Positions 1 to 7,008 of a stretch of 9,667 nt of DNA are shown piece by piece. This stretch comes from an uncultured Desulfobacterales bacterium. Its GTDB lineage: Bacteria > Desulfobacterota > Desulfobacteria > Desulfobacterales > G020354645. The stretch spans positions 1-9,667 of the forward strand of contig CAMYNZ010000122.1 of the NCBI GenBank assembly GCA_947259865.1. The letters run 5' to 3'. Positions within the stretch are counted from its first letter, which is position 1. Every line of letters begins with the position of its first letter. The position numbers were made by a program, and so were the translations under genes. The notes under the pieces are model-generated. The model saw only the letters and a program-made list of their open reading frames with translations, made no database searches and had not been told where the DNA came from.

Positions 1-138
1 TGAAATGCTAAAGAATTACAAAGAGTTGAAAGCAATTAAAAAGGTGTATTGGGTAAACTAAAAAAAGACATCGCAGAAATCGAAAGAATGCTAAAGGCGC
101 TGATAAAGTCTTTAGAAAACAAACCCTTGAATCCTTGA
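1..138 (+). pseudogene. Remnant 3' end of a four-helix-bundle (S23 / 23S rRNA IVS-type) protein gene
   Basis: Reading frame 1 ends at TGA 136-138. Its last 32 codons (40-135) give a charged amphipathic helix with the core EIERMLKALIKSLENK, which resembles the C-terminal helix of four-helix-bundle proteins of the S23/23S rRNA intervening-sequence family. The same frame carries TGA at 1-3 and TAA at 37-39, with a plausible family-like stretch (NAKELQRVESN) between them. The gene therefore looks decayed rather than merely cut by the window edge. The final codons run into the ACCCTTGA-type repeat and the stop lies inside that repeat. The function of these proteins is not well established. The alternative is a short intact ORF starting at TTG 49 or ATG 88. 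The family call rests on about 20 residues remembered from the family and is tentative. Confidence 0.4.
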
Positions 139-159
139 CCCCTGGAATCCTTGTACCCT
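123..159. repeat. 8-bp imperfect tandem repeat (ACCCTTGA type)
   Basis: Four 8-bp units and a partial fifth follow one another: ACCCTTGA (123-130), ATCCTTGA (131-138), CCCCTGGA (139-146), ATCCTTGT (147-154), then ACCCT (155-159). The block begins inside the last codons of the upstream gene remnant, supplies its stop codon and runs up to the terminator stem. A related 7-bp array (ACCCTGA) sits at 9344-9378 in the same orientation. Function is unknown. Confidence 0.65.
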
Positions 160-192
160 CTTCTCCAACTAAAGTGGAGAAGAACCTTTTTT
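159..192 (+). terminator. Rho-independent terminator upstream of actB
   Basis: TCTTCTCCA (159-167) pairs perfectly with TGGAGAAGA (175-183), a 9-bp stem around the 7-nt loop ACTAAAG. Six T residues follow at 187-192, after a short ACC spacer. The spacer makes it slightly less than ideal. It would end transcription from the upstream gene remnant, so the ACIII operon should have its own promoter between about 193 and 260. It also argues against translation of ActB starting at the TTG at 191, which lies in the T tract. Confidence 0.6.
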
Positions 193-274
193 GAATAGTA
201 ACAGGGTCCCCCTATGTTTGGCACCATTTGCGCATTTGACCCGCCAGCCGGTCATAACGGAGAGCTTCTGTAAG

Positions 275-3211
275 ATGGATCGTCGTACCTTTTTGAAAAT
301 TGTCGGCGCAGGTAGCGTTTCCCTCGCCGCCGGCTGCTCGCCACCCGACAAGGCACTTTATTCTCTCGTTCACGCCCCGGATGATATGGTCACCGGAAAA
401 GCCAGCTGGTACGCTTCGACCTGCCGCGAATGCCCGGCCGGTTGCGGTATTCTTGCCAAAAACAGAGAAGGACGGGTGATTAAGGTCGAGGGCAATCCAC
501 TGCATCCAGTAAACAGGGGCAGGCTCTGCATGAGAGGCCAGGCCGCCCTTCAGGGACTCTATAACCCGGATCGGATTAAAACCCCGCTTCTAAAAGAAAA
601 CGATAACTGGAAATCCCTATCGTTCTCCGAGGCTGAAACGATTCTGCAGCAAAGAGCAATCAAGGCCTCCAGGGGCGGGCAGGGCAGAATAGGTATGGCT
701 ACCGAGATTGCGGGCGAAACGTTGTTGAAGCTCTTTACAGAATCTCTTGAACACTGGAATTCTCAGGGGCCCATGATATTTGAGCCATTTGCCTATGAGT
801 CACTGATAAAAGCCAACGAAGCAGTTTTCGGCGTAAAAGGGCTGGTTTCATATCGAATGGAGGCGGCCGACCTGCTTGTTTCCTTTGGGGCTGATTTTTT
901 AGAAACCTGGCTGTCACCGGTTGAATATGCCTGGAAATTCAAGGCCATGCATACCCTGAACAATGGGCGCAAAAGGTTGTTTTTCCATATAAGTCCTTAT
1001 CAGTCACTAACCGGTGCCAATGCCGATCAATGGCTGGCCTGCAACCCCGGAAGTGAGGCCGCCATTGCCCTTGGACTGATTCGGGAAATCCTCAAACTGG
1101 GCCGGGCAACCCGTATACCCAGGGAGCGACGCCATAAAATCGAAAATGCGGTTTCCCCTTATACCAAAAAGAAAGTTACCGAACTTTCAGGTATACCGCT
1201 AAACCTTTATGAAAAGCTGACCTATCGACTGATTCGTGCCAAAAAGCCGCTTATTCTGGGAACAGGAACCGGTGCACCCGGGCCCAATGGGCTGCAGACC
1301 AATATCGCGGCCAATTACTTAAATCTTTTCCTCGATTCAGATTTGTCACTTTTGAACGTTGATGAAAGACACCGGGTCGAGCTCGCCGCCCCACGATCAG
1401 AAGCCCTTGATTTTTTCAAAACCCTTGATAAACGTTCGGTGGAACTGCTTTTGTTAAACAACGTAAATCCCGTTTATGCCTTGCCGCCCGCAAGCGGGAT
1501 AAAAGAGGCTTTAGCAAGGGATACGTTGTTTGTGGTTTCATTTTGCAATTTCATGGATGAAACTGCGAAATTAGCCGATCTTATTTTGCCGGTGCGTCTG
1601 CCCCTGGAAACCTGGGATGAGTACAGCGGAAAAAATGGGATGGTTTCCACGCTGCAACCGGCTATGGGCAGATTGACCCGGGCGCCTCACCTCGGCGATG
1701 TAATCTTGCGGGCTGCCTTTGGTGACGGCCGCCCGGTTGATAATTTCAAAACCTATCTGGTTTCAGGGCTTGTGGCCAAGAGGCTAATAAAAGATGAAAG
1801 CGGTTGGCTGCGAAGCATTCAAAACGGGGGACTTTTCAAGATACCCCGGCGCACCAAAAAGAAAAAGCGTTACACGGTCAAATCCGTCCCCCGCTTTTTG
1901 AGCAAGCTCTCCGATCCTTACACATCCGGTCTGAACTTTATTGCAACCCCGTCCCTGCGGTTTTTCGACGGTCGCGGGGCCAATCGGCCCTGGCTTTGTG
2001 AAGTCCCGGATCCTCTAACGCGAGTCGCCTGGCAAACTCCGCTATTGGTGCATCCGCAAACCGCCAAGCAGTTTGGTATCAACCAGGAAGATGTGGTTCA
2101 GATAAAATCCGGCTGGGGTCGTTTGCAAGCCGCGGTCTATGAAACCGAAAATGTCAAACCGGGAACGTTGGCGATGGCACTCGGCCAGGGACATACATCT
2201 TACGGGCGATATGCATCGGCGGTGGGTGTCAATCCCGGCAGTATTCTTCCTCCTGATATCGAATTAGCTTCCGGTGGGCCAATTTTTGCTGCTGAAAAAA
2301 TCAGCATTTCGAAAAGCAATGCAACCATGAGACTGGCGCGCATGTACGGCAGCCGAACCCAGCAGGGAAGAACCTATGCGCTTGCGGTGTCCTTGGAAGA
2401 ATTGAAAAAGGACAAATCCTCTGAAAAGTCCGGACTGACGATGAACGATTTTCCATTCACGATCCCGCTGCGTGACGGATACGATAAAAAAAGGGACTTT
2501 TATCCACCGATTGACCATGAAAACTACCGCTGGTCCATGGTGGTGGATTTGGATAAATGCATCGGATGCGCGGCGTGCTCGGCTGCGTGTTACGCGGAAA
2601 ACAACATCGGTACTGTCGGTGTGGAGCGGGTGATTGAACGCCGGGAGATGGCCTGGATGAGCATCGTGCGCTATCTGAATCCGAAACAGATGGAGAAAAT
2701 TATTTTTGTTCCCATGCTTTGCCAGCATTGTACCAACGCCCCCTGTGAATCGGTTTGTCCGGTGTATGCACCCCATCATTCCAAAGAAGGTATCAACAAT
2801 CAGATTTACAATCGCTGTATCGGGACCCGTTATTGTTCACAGAATTGTCCTTATAAGGTACGCCGGTTCAACTGGTTTAACTGGAAGTGGCCCAGGCCCA
2901 TGAACTTGCAGCTCAATCCGGATGTTACGGTGCGAAGCAAGGGCGTTATGGAAAAGTGCTCCTTTTGCATTCAGCGGATCAAAGCCGCCCACACGCTTGC
3001 GAAAAACGAAAAAAGAGCAATCCGGGACGGTGAAGTGATTCCGGCCTGCGTTCAAACCTGTCCCACAAATGCACTTACGTTCGGTAACCTGATGGACCTG
3101 AACAGCCGGGTAAGAAAACTCATACAAGACCGGCGGGCGTATCAGATCATGGGATATCTCAACACCAAGCCTGCAGTGATTTATCTTAAAAAAGTCCTCC
3201 AGGAGATCTGA
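275..3211 (+). CDS. actB: ActB: Fe-S / molybdopterin-like subunit of Alternative Complex III
   Basis: This 978-residue periplasm-facing subunit of quinol:cytochrome c oxidoreductase carries electrons from ActC to the cytochrome subunits. The N-terminus is a twin-arginine signal (R3-R4-T-F-L-K) with a short hydrophobic stretch ending in AAGC (Cys21), possibly a lipid-attachment site. Residues about 45-740 form a molybdopterin-oxidoreductase-like domain, including the late dinucleotide-binding fold near 575-690. It keeps a 4Fe-4S motif, C50-x2-C53-x3-C57-x27-C85. No obvious Mo-ligating Cys or Ser was found, as expected for ActB. Residues about 755-940 form a ferredoxin-like domain: C762/765/768/772, C816/819/824/828, C848-C854-C858 with Thr851 where a second Cys is expected (a likely 3Fe-4S site), and C895/898 with C925/929. 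I chose ATG 275 (GGAG at 259-262) over the longer TTG 191 form, because the signal peptide begins there and the TTG sits in a terminator. The whole gene is a fusion of PsrA-like and PsrB-like parts and has the usual ActB length. Confidence 0.93.
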   Translation: MDRRTFLKIVGAGSVSLAAGCSPPDKALYSLVHAPDDMVTGKASWYASTCRECPAGCGILAKNREGRVIKVEGNPLHPVNRGRLCMRGQAALQGLYNPDRIKTPLLKENDNWKSLSFSEAETILQQRAIKASRGGQGRIGMATEIAGETLLKLFTESLEHWNSQGPMIFEPFAYESLIKANEAVFGVKGLVSYRMEAADLLVSFGADFLETWLSPVEYAWKFKAMHTLNNGRKRLFFHISPYQSLTGANADQWLACNPGSEAAIALGLIREILKLGRATRIPRERRHKIENAVSPYTKKKVTELSGIPLNLYEKLTYRLIRAKKPLILGTGTGAPGPNGLQTNIAANYLNLFLDSDLSLLNVDERHRVELAAPRSEALDFFKTLDKRSVELLLLNNVNPVYALPPASGIKEALARDTLFVVSFCNFMDETAKLADLILPVRLPLETWDEYSGKNGMVSTLQPAMGRLTRAPHLGDVILRAAFGDGRPVDNFKTYLVSGLVAKRLIKDESGWLRSIQNGGLFKIPRRTKKKKRYTVKSVPRFLSKLSDPYTSGLNFIATPSLRFFDGRGANRPWLCEVPDPLTRVAWQTPLLVHPQTAKQFGINQEDVVQIKSGWGRLQAAVYETENVKPGTLAMALGQGHTSYGRYASAVGVNPGSILPPDIELASGGPIFAAEKISISKSNATMRLARMYGSRTQQGRTYALAVSLEELKKDKSSEKSGLTMNDFPFTIPLRDGYDKKRDFYPPIDHENYRWSMVVDLDKCIGCAACSAACYAENNIGTVGVERVIERREMAWMSIVRYLNPKQMEKIIFVPMLCQHCTNAPCESVCPVYAPHHSKEGINNQIYNRCIGTRYCSQNCPYKVRRFNWFNWKWPRPMNLQLNPDVTVRSKGVMEKCSFCIQRIKAAHTLAKNEKRAIRDGEVIPACVQTCPTNALTFGNLMDLNSRVRKLIQDRRAYQIMGYLNTKPAVIYLKKVLQEI

Positions 3212-3215
3212 AACA

Positions 3216-4532
3216 ATGTCGGAACTGACTTCTGCTAAAATCGATCAAACCATACTGGATACCTTGCAGCCGCCACGTCGCGGTTACTGGACTATGGTAG
3301 CAATCTTATTTTTAGGTGTGCTGATCGGCGCTGCCTGCTGGATTTACCAAATTTTTGTGGGTATCGGGGTGGGCGGTCAGAACATTCCTGTGGCCTGGGG
3401 AACCTATCTGATTAATTTCGTATTCTGGGTGGGAATTGCCCATTCGGGCACCCTGATTTCCGCCATCCTCCATCTACTTCGCGCCGGATGGCGCAATCCG
3501 ATTGCCAGAGCCGCTGAAACCATGACTGTTTTTGCGGTTTGTATCGCCGGTCTTTTTCCTTTTATTCACCTGGGTCGGGTCTGGCAGGTGTATTATATGA
3601 TACCGCATCCCAATCAGAGATTTTTATGGCCGAACTTTTTATCTCCGCTAATGTTTGATGTGGTTGCCATCAGCACCTATCTGACCGTAAGCAGCCTGTT
3701 TTGGTATACGGGCCTGCTGCCGGACTTAGCGGCTGTGCGCGACAAGGCCAGCGGTAGGCGCAAAAAGATTTTTACATACCTTTCGCTCGGTTGGACCGGG
3801 CAGCATGATCAGTGGCGACATTATACCCGGGGCTATCTATTTTTTGCGGCCCTGGCAACACCGCTGGTCATATCGGTGCACAGCGTCGTTTCCTGGGATT
3901 TCGCTTTGGGTATCGTACCCGGTTGGCATACCACCATATTTGCACCTTATTTTGTGGCCGGTGCGATCCACTCCGGTTTGGCTATGGTTTTGACCCTGAT
4001 GATTCCGCTGCGAAAGTTATTTCGGTATGAAAAAATCATAACGCTGGATGTTTTGGATAACGTCGCCAAGACCATTGTTTTTACCGGATTGATTGTGGGA
4101 TTTGCCTATGGAACGGAATACTTTATCGCCTGGTACAGCCACAATATCGTTGAGTTGGAGTCTTTTCGCTGGCGTGCTCTGGGTGAATACCGCGTTGGAT
4201 TTTACATCATGGTGGTGTGCAATAGCCTTGTTCCCTTGCTGTTTCTGTTTAAAAAATTCCGCCGAACCGTGACGTTGCTTTTCGGAATTTCGCTGCTGGT
4301 CAACCTGGGCATGTGGTTTGAGCGGTTTGTTATCATCATTGGCGGTGTTGCTCACGGATTTTCACCCCATGCCTGGGGACTCTATGCACCGACCCTCATT
4401 GAATATGGCATCATGCTTGGCAGTTTTTGTTTCTTTTTCTTCTTGTTTCTGCTTTTTGCCAAGCACTTACCATCTGTTTCGATGACAGAAATGAAGGAAA
4501 CACTCGGCAAAGGAGAAGCCCATGCAACCTAA
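3216..4532 (+). CDS. actC: ActC: NrfD/PsrC-family quinol-binding membrane subunit of ACIII
   Basis: This 438-residue polytopic membrane protein belongs to the NrfD/PsrC family, whose ACIII members have about ten transmembrane helices. It is the expected site of quinol oxidation and hands electrons to ActB. His118 (in FPFIHLGR) and Asp148 (in LMFDVVAIS) are exactly 30 residues apart. This matches my recollection of the spacing of the His and Asp proposed at the quinol site in characterised ActC proteins. A further motif, AHSGTLISAILHL, begins at about residue 75. The ATG lies 4 nt after the actB stop and is preceded by AGGAG at 3201-3205, so the two genes are tightly coupled. The 3' end overlaps actD by 11 nt. 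Family assignment is strong from sequence and context. The quinone-site residues are inferred by spacing only. Confidence 0.93.
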   Translation: MSELTSAKIDQTILDTLQPPRRGYWTMVAILFLGVLIGAACWIYQIFVGIGVGGQNIPVAWGTYLINFVFWVGIAHSGTLISAILHLLRAGWRNPIARAAETMTVFAVCIAGLFPFIHLGRVWQVYYMIPHPNQRFLWPNFLSPLMFDVVAISTYLTVSSLFWYTGLLPDLAAVRDKASGRRKKIFTYLSLGWTGQHDQWRHYTRGYLFFAALATPLVISVHSVVSWDFALGIVPGWHTTIFAPYFVAGAIHSGLAMVLTLMIPLRKLFRYEKIITLDVLDNVAKTIVFTGLIVGFAYGTEYFIAWYSHNIVELESFRWRALGEYRVGFYIMVVCNSLVPLLFLFKKFRRTVTLLFGISLLVNLGMWFERFVIIIGGVAHGFSPHAWGLYAPTLIEYGIMLGSFCFFFFLFLLFAKHLPSVSMTEMKETLGKGEAHAT

Positions 4533-5028
4533 AAGATATATCATGGGGCTTTTTAAGGATGAAGACCAGGTTGTTTCGACCGTAGCGGCATTGAAGGATT
4601 CCCCATTTGAATTACAACGGGTCAATACCCCTTTTCCCAACCATAAGATTTTGGATGCCTTGAAACTCAAAAAGAGCAAAGTCGGCTATTTCACGCTGGC
4701 TGGGGGAATTCTGGGCTTTTTCACCGGTTTTGGTCTGGCCATTTTTTGTGCAACCAAATGGGGTCTTATTGCAAGCGGCAAACCGGTAATCTCACTCATA
4801 CCGTTTTTTATTGTGGGATTTGAATTTACGATTCTGTTTGCCGTTTTTGGCAACATTATCGGCTTGCTGGCATTGGGCGGTTTGCCCAGTTTTAAGGGGC
4901 TCAAATATTATGATCCCCGCTGTTCCGCGGATCATTTTGGGGTACTGGCAACCTGTACGGCCGAACAGGGGGACGGATTGAAGAACTTTTTCCAGAAACA
5001 GGGGGGAGAAGTAAAGGTGTTTGAGTGA
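4522..5028 (+). CDS. actD: ActD: DUF3341-type two-helix subunit of ACIII
   Basis: This 168-residue protein has the usual ActD architecture. A cytoplasmic N-terminal domain opens with YIMGLFKDEDQVVSTVAALK, the start typical of the DUF3341 family. A hairpin of two hydrophobic helices follows (about residues 54-77 and 89-119), then a small soluble C-terminal domain. ActD carries no redox cofactor and is structural, packing against the NrfD-like subunits. The ATG sits inside the end of actC (11-nt overlap) behind AGGAG at 4511-4515, so the two are translationally coupled. In canonical ACIII operons actE (a monohaem cytochrome c) usually follows. Here a non-coding 98-nt spacer follows instead and no ActE is present. 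Confidence 0.9.
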   Translation: MQPKRYIMGLFKDEDQVVSTVAALKDSPFELQRVNTPFPNHKILDALKLKKSKVGYFTLAGGILGFFTGFGLAIFCATKWGLIASGKPVISLIPFFIVGFEFTILFAVFGNIIGLLALGGLPSFKGLKYYDPRCSADHFGVLATCTAEQGDGLKNFFQKQGGEVKVFE

Positions 5029-5035
5029 ATGTTCT

Positions 5036-5100
5036 GTTGGTTTAATTGGTTTTATGTATTCAATTGGTTCAATTAATTTCAGCCACGAAACCAATCCAAC
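5036..5100 (+). other. Imperfect inverted repeat in the actD-actF spacer
   Basis: GTTGG (5036-5040) and ATTGGTTT (5045-5052) pair with AAACCAAT (5088-5095) and CCAAC (5096-5100). This gives 13 paired positions with a 4-nt bulge (TTTA, 5041-5044) and a loop of about 35 nt. Inside the loop AATTG-GTT-CAATT (5062-5074) is a second small hairpin. No T-run follows, so it is not a standard terminator. It could stabilise or attenuate the mRNA between the first and second halves of the ACIII genes. The role is inferred, and the AT-rich repeat composition makes chance pairing possible. Confidence 0.35.
5037..5081. repeat. 9-bp imperfect tandem repeat (TTGGTTTAA type)
   Basis: Five consecutive 9-bp units can be read between actD and actF: TTGGTTTAA (5037-5045), TTGGTTTTA (5046-5054), TGTATTCAA (5055-5063), TTGGTTCAA (5064-5072) and TTAATTTCA (5073-5081). 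The third and fifth are diverged. The block accounts for about half of the 98-nt spacer and is much more AT-rich than the flanking genes. I see no ORF in the spacer. No role is known. Confidence 0.5.
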
Positions 5101-5126
5101 GAATTCAACATATTTGATAGAATGCT

Positions 5127-6335
5127 ATGACATCAAACCAAAATAATACAATCCTTCCTCAAAAATCCTATTTGTGGATTTTTGCCGCTATGATCGTCGT
5201 CGGGCTGGTGGCATTTGTGGTCGGAATTGGCGGGCGTCATCCCGCCAGAGCCTGGCAAACGTATCTCATCAATTTTTTACTGTGGTCGGCGATTGCACAG
5301 GGCGCTGTCGTTTTTTCGGCGGTCACCTATATCACCAAGGCCCGCTGGAGCGGGCCCTTAGCGGGTCTGGCCGAGTCCTTTGCCATTTTTTTCCCGGTTT
5401 CCTTTATCCTGTTCCTGCTTCTTTTTCTGGGTCAATCCCACATTTTCCCCTGGGTGGATGCGGACCTGCACGGCAAAGAAGTCTGGCTGAACGTGCCGTT
5501 TCTGTTTACCCGGGATTGTTTTGGTCTCTTAATACTTTATGGCCTGGGTTTGGTGTATCTTTATAATGCGTTGCGACTGAAATTTGATTCCCGTCAATCC
5601 GAAGGCTGGCTGCGGGCTTTTTTACAGAAGCGCTGGTCACGGGAGGCACAGGATCCCGCAGCCTTGAAAAGCAAGCTAACCTTTCTGGGGGGATTTTACA
5701 TCCTGGCCTTTGCCCTGGTGTTGAGTCTGATTGGATATGACCTGGTAATGAGCATGGATCCCCACTGGATTTCCACCCTCTTTGGCGCTTACACTTTTGT
5801 AAAAGCATTTTATGTGGGATTGGGCGGTATCATCATTCTGGCATCAATATATTACCTGAATCGTGGAACTGATTCAGGCCTTACGTCCTCGCATTTTCAC
5901 GACATCGGTAAACTATTTTTCGCCTTTTGTCTTTTGTGGGCCGATTTTTTCTATGTCCAGCTGGTGGTTATCTGGTATGGGAACATTCCGGAAGAGGCCA
6001 ACTATGTCATTGAACGGGTCATGCTACCCCCCTGGAATTCACTGGCCTGGGTGGTATTTATCGTGTGTTTCATTTTACCATTTTTTATTCTGCTCAACAA
6101 AAAAATTAAAACCCGACCGCTTCTCATGATTGTGATTTGTTCCGTAATCATCATCGGAATCTGGTTTGAACACCTTTTATTACTCGGACCGGCGCTCAGT
6201 CATGGCGTGACCGACATTCCGGTGAGCTTTCTGGACGGATTCATTTCGCTCGGATTTTTAGGGCTTTTGGCTTTGGTTGTGATTTATTTTTTAAACATGT
6301 TTCCCGAGCTGGCCCGGGTTAAAGGGGATCATTGA
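5127..6335 (+). CDS. actF: ActF: second NrfD/PsrC-like membrane subunit of ACIII
   Basis: This 402-residue polytopic membrane protein is homologous in style to ActC: WQTYLINFLLWSAIAQGA near residue 43 parallels the ActC segment WGTYLINFVFWVGIAHSG. In known ACIII complexes ActF is the second NrfD-like subunit and is thought not to oxidise quinol but possibly to take part in proton movement. It lacks the ActC-type FPxxHLGR motif; the corresponding region reads LLFLGQSHIFPW. A characteristic late segment, IGIWFEHLLLL, resembles LGMWFERFVII of ActC. The start ATG 5127 gives a short polar N-terminus before the first helix. No strong Shine-Dalgarno is visible (only GATAG), which fits its separation from actD by a repeat-filled spacer. 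Having two NrfD proteins plus ActD distinguishes the complex from Qrc or Psr. Confidence 0.9.
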   Translation: MTSNQNNTILPQKSYLWIFAAMIVVGLVAFVVGIGGRHPARAWQTYLINFLLWSAIAQGAVVFSAVTYITKARWSGPLAGLAESFAIFFPVSFILFLLLFLGQSHIFPWVDADLHGKEVWLNVPFLFTRDCFGLLILYGLGLVYLYNALRLKFDSRQSEGWLRAFLQKRWSREAQDPAALKSKLTFLGGFYILAFALVLSLIGYDLVMSMDPHWISTLFGAYTFVKAFYVGLGGIIILASIYYLNRGTDSGLTSSHFHDIGKLFFAFCLLWADFFYVQLVVIWYGNIPEEANYVIERVMLPPWNSLAWVVFIVCFILPFFILLNKKIKTRPLLMIVICSVIIIGIWFEHLLLLGPALSHGVTDIPVSFLDGFISLGFLGLLALVVIYFLNMFPELARVKGDH

Positions 6336-6377
6336 AAAATAACTCATGCAACTAAATTACAAGAGGTCATCTGAACG

Positions 6378-6890
6378 TTGAAAAAGAACATCACCCCCAT
6401 TCTGCTGACTGTTGGCAGTTTGTTTTTCATCGCCGCTTTTTTCTATTTCTTTTATACACCGCCGGCCACCCGGATCGGACCGGAACAGCCGATTCCGTTC
6501 AGCCACGCGGTGCACAGCGGCGTAAAGCAGATCCAGTGCCAATTTTGCCATCCCTATGTTGGCTATTCGAATCATCCGGGACTGCCGGCGGTGGAAAAAT
6601 GTCTCTACTGCCATAAATACATCATCGCCAACCATCCCTGGATCAAAAAGGAACACATGTACTATAACACCCAAACCCCCACGCCCTGGCTGGAGATCAA
6701 CTACGTGGCCGAGCATGTGCTTTTTAACCATCAGCGACACGTCAACAGCGACATTGCCTGTGAATCCTGTCACGGCAAAGTCGAGAACATCCACAGGCTT
6801 CCGCGCAAGATCTGGCGCATGGGTGTTTGTTACGAGTGTCATAAAGAAAAGGGCGCCAATTTGGATTGCTGGCTGGCGTGTCACAGCTGA
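6378..6890 (+). CDS. actA: ActA-like pentahaem cytochrome c subunit of ACIII
   Basis: This 170-residue membrane-anchored multihaem cytochrome has one N-terminal hydrophobic helix (about residues 5-26) followed by a periplasmic class III-like domain. Four classical CxxCH motifs lie at C54-QF-C57-H, C75-LY-C78-H, C128-ES-C131-H and C151-YE-C154-H. A fifth is CX3CH at C164-WLA-C168-H169, one residue before the stop. Five haems match ActA of characterised ACIII. The segments PIPFSHAVHSG and VLFNHQRHV contain likely distal haem ligands, a layout typical of ActA. It should accept electrons from ActB and pass them to the oxidase. The TTG start is the first codon possible after an in-frame stop at 6372-6374 and follows GAGG at 6363-6366. 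actA normally heads ACIII operons; here it lies after actF, next to the oxidase genes. Function is assigned from haem pattern and context. Confidence 0.85.
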   Translation: MKKNITPILLTVGSLFFIAAFFYFFYTPPATRIGPEQPIPFSHAVHSGVKQIQCQFCHPYVGYSNHPGLPAVEKCLYCHKYIIANHPWIKKEHMYYNTQTPTPWLEINYVAEHVLFNHQRHVNSDIACESCHGKVENIHRLPRKIWRMGVCYECHKEKGANLDCWLACHS

Positions 6891-7008
6891 GACCAGCCGG
6901 TGCAAGATATGATCTAAAAACGGGGCGAGTTATCCGGCAACCGCCAGCAATTGGCTGCCGCCGTGTAATTTACCCGACAATGTATCGCTCGAAAGGATAA
7001 TCGTTTTT

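Noticed and set aside
191..218. Possible sigma70 promoter TTGAAT-16 nt-TATGTT before actB
   Set aside because: Each hexamer matches only four of six consensus positions and the -35 overlaps the terminator T tract; not enough to call.
191..274. TTG-initiated 28-residue N-terminal extension of ActB
   Set aside because: The TTG lies in the T tract of a terminator, has no fitting ribosome binding site, and would put a non-signal stretch before the twin-arginine motif. ATG 275 explains the protein better.
2264..2779. 171-codon minus-strand ORF inside actB
   Set aside because: It is antisense to the conserved Fe-S domain, shows no family-like features, and its composition is explained by the coding bias of actB.
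275..6890. Menaquinone reductase Qrc or polysulfide/thiosulfate reductase instead of ACIII
   Set aside because: The fused ActB, two NrfD-like subunits, an ActD (DUF3341) protein, a five-haem ActA and an adjacent oxidase fit ACIII; Qrc has separate QrcB/QrcC and a single NrfD-type subunit.
6357..6905. 182-codon minus-strand ORF covering actA
   Set aside because: It is the mirror of a five-haem cytochrome gene; the + strand explains the sequence fully.
6936..6962. Dyad and direct repeat in the actA-ccoN spacer (CAGC-AATTG-GCTG; GGCAACCGCC / GGCTGCCGCC)
   Set aside because: The stem is only 4 bp, no T-run follows and no known operator is matched. The 118-nt spacer otherwise shows only the AAAGGA ribosome binding site of ccoN.
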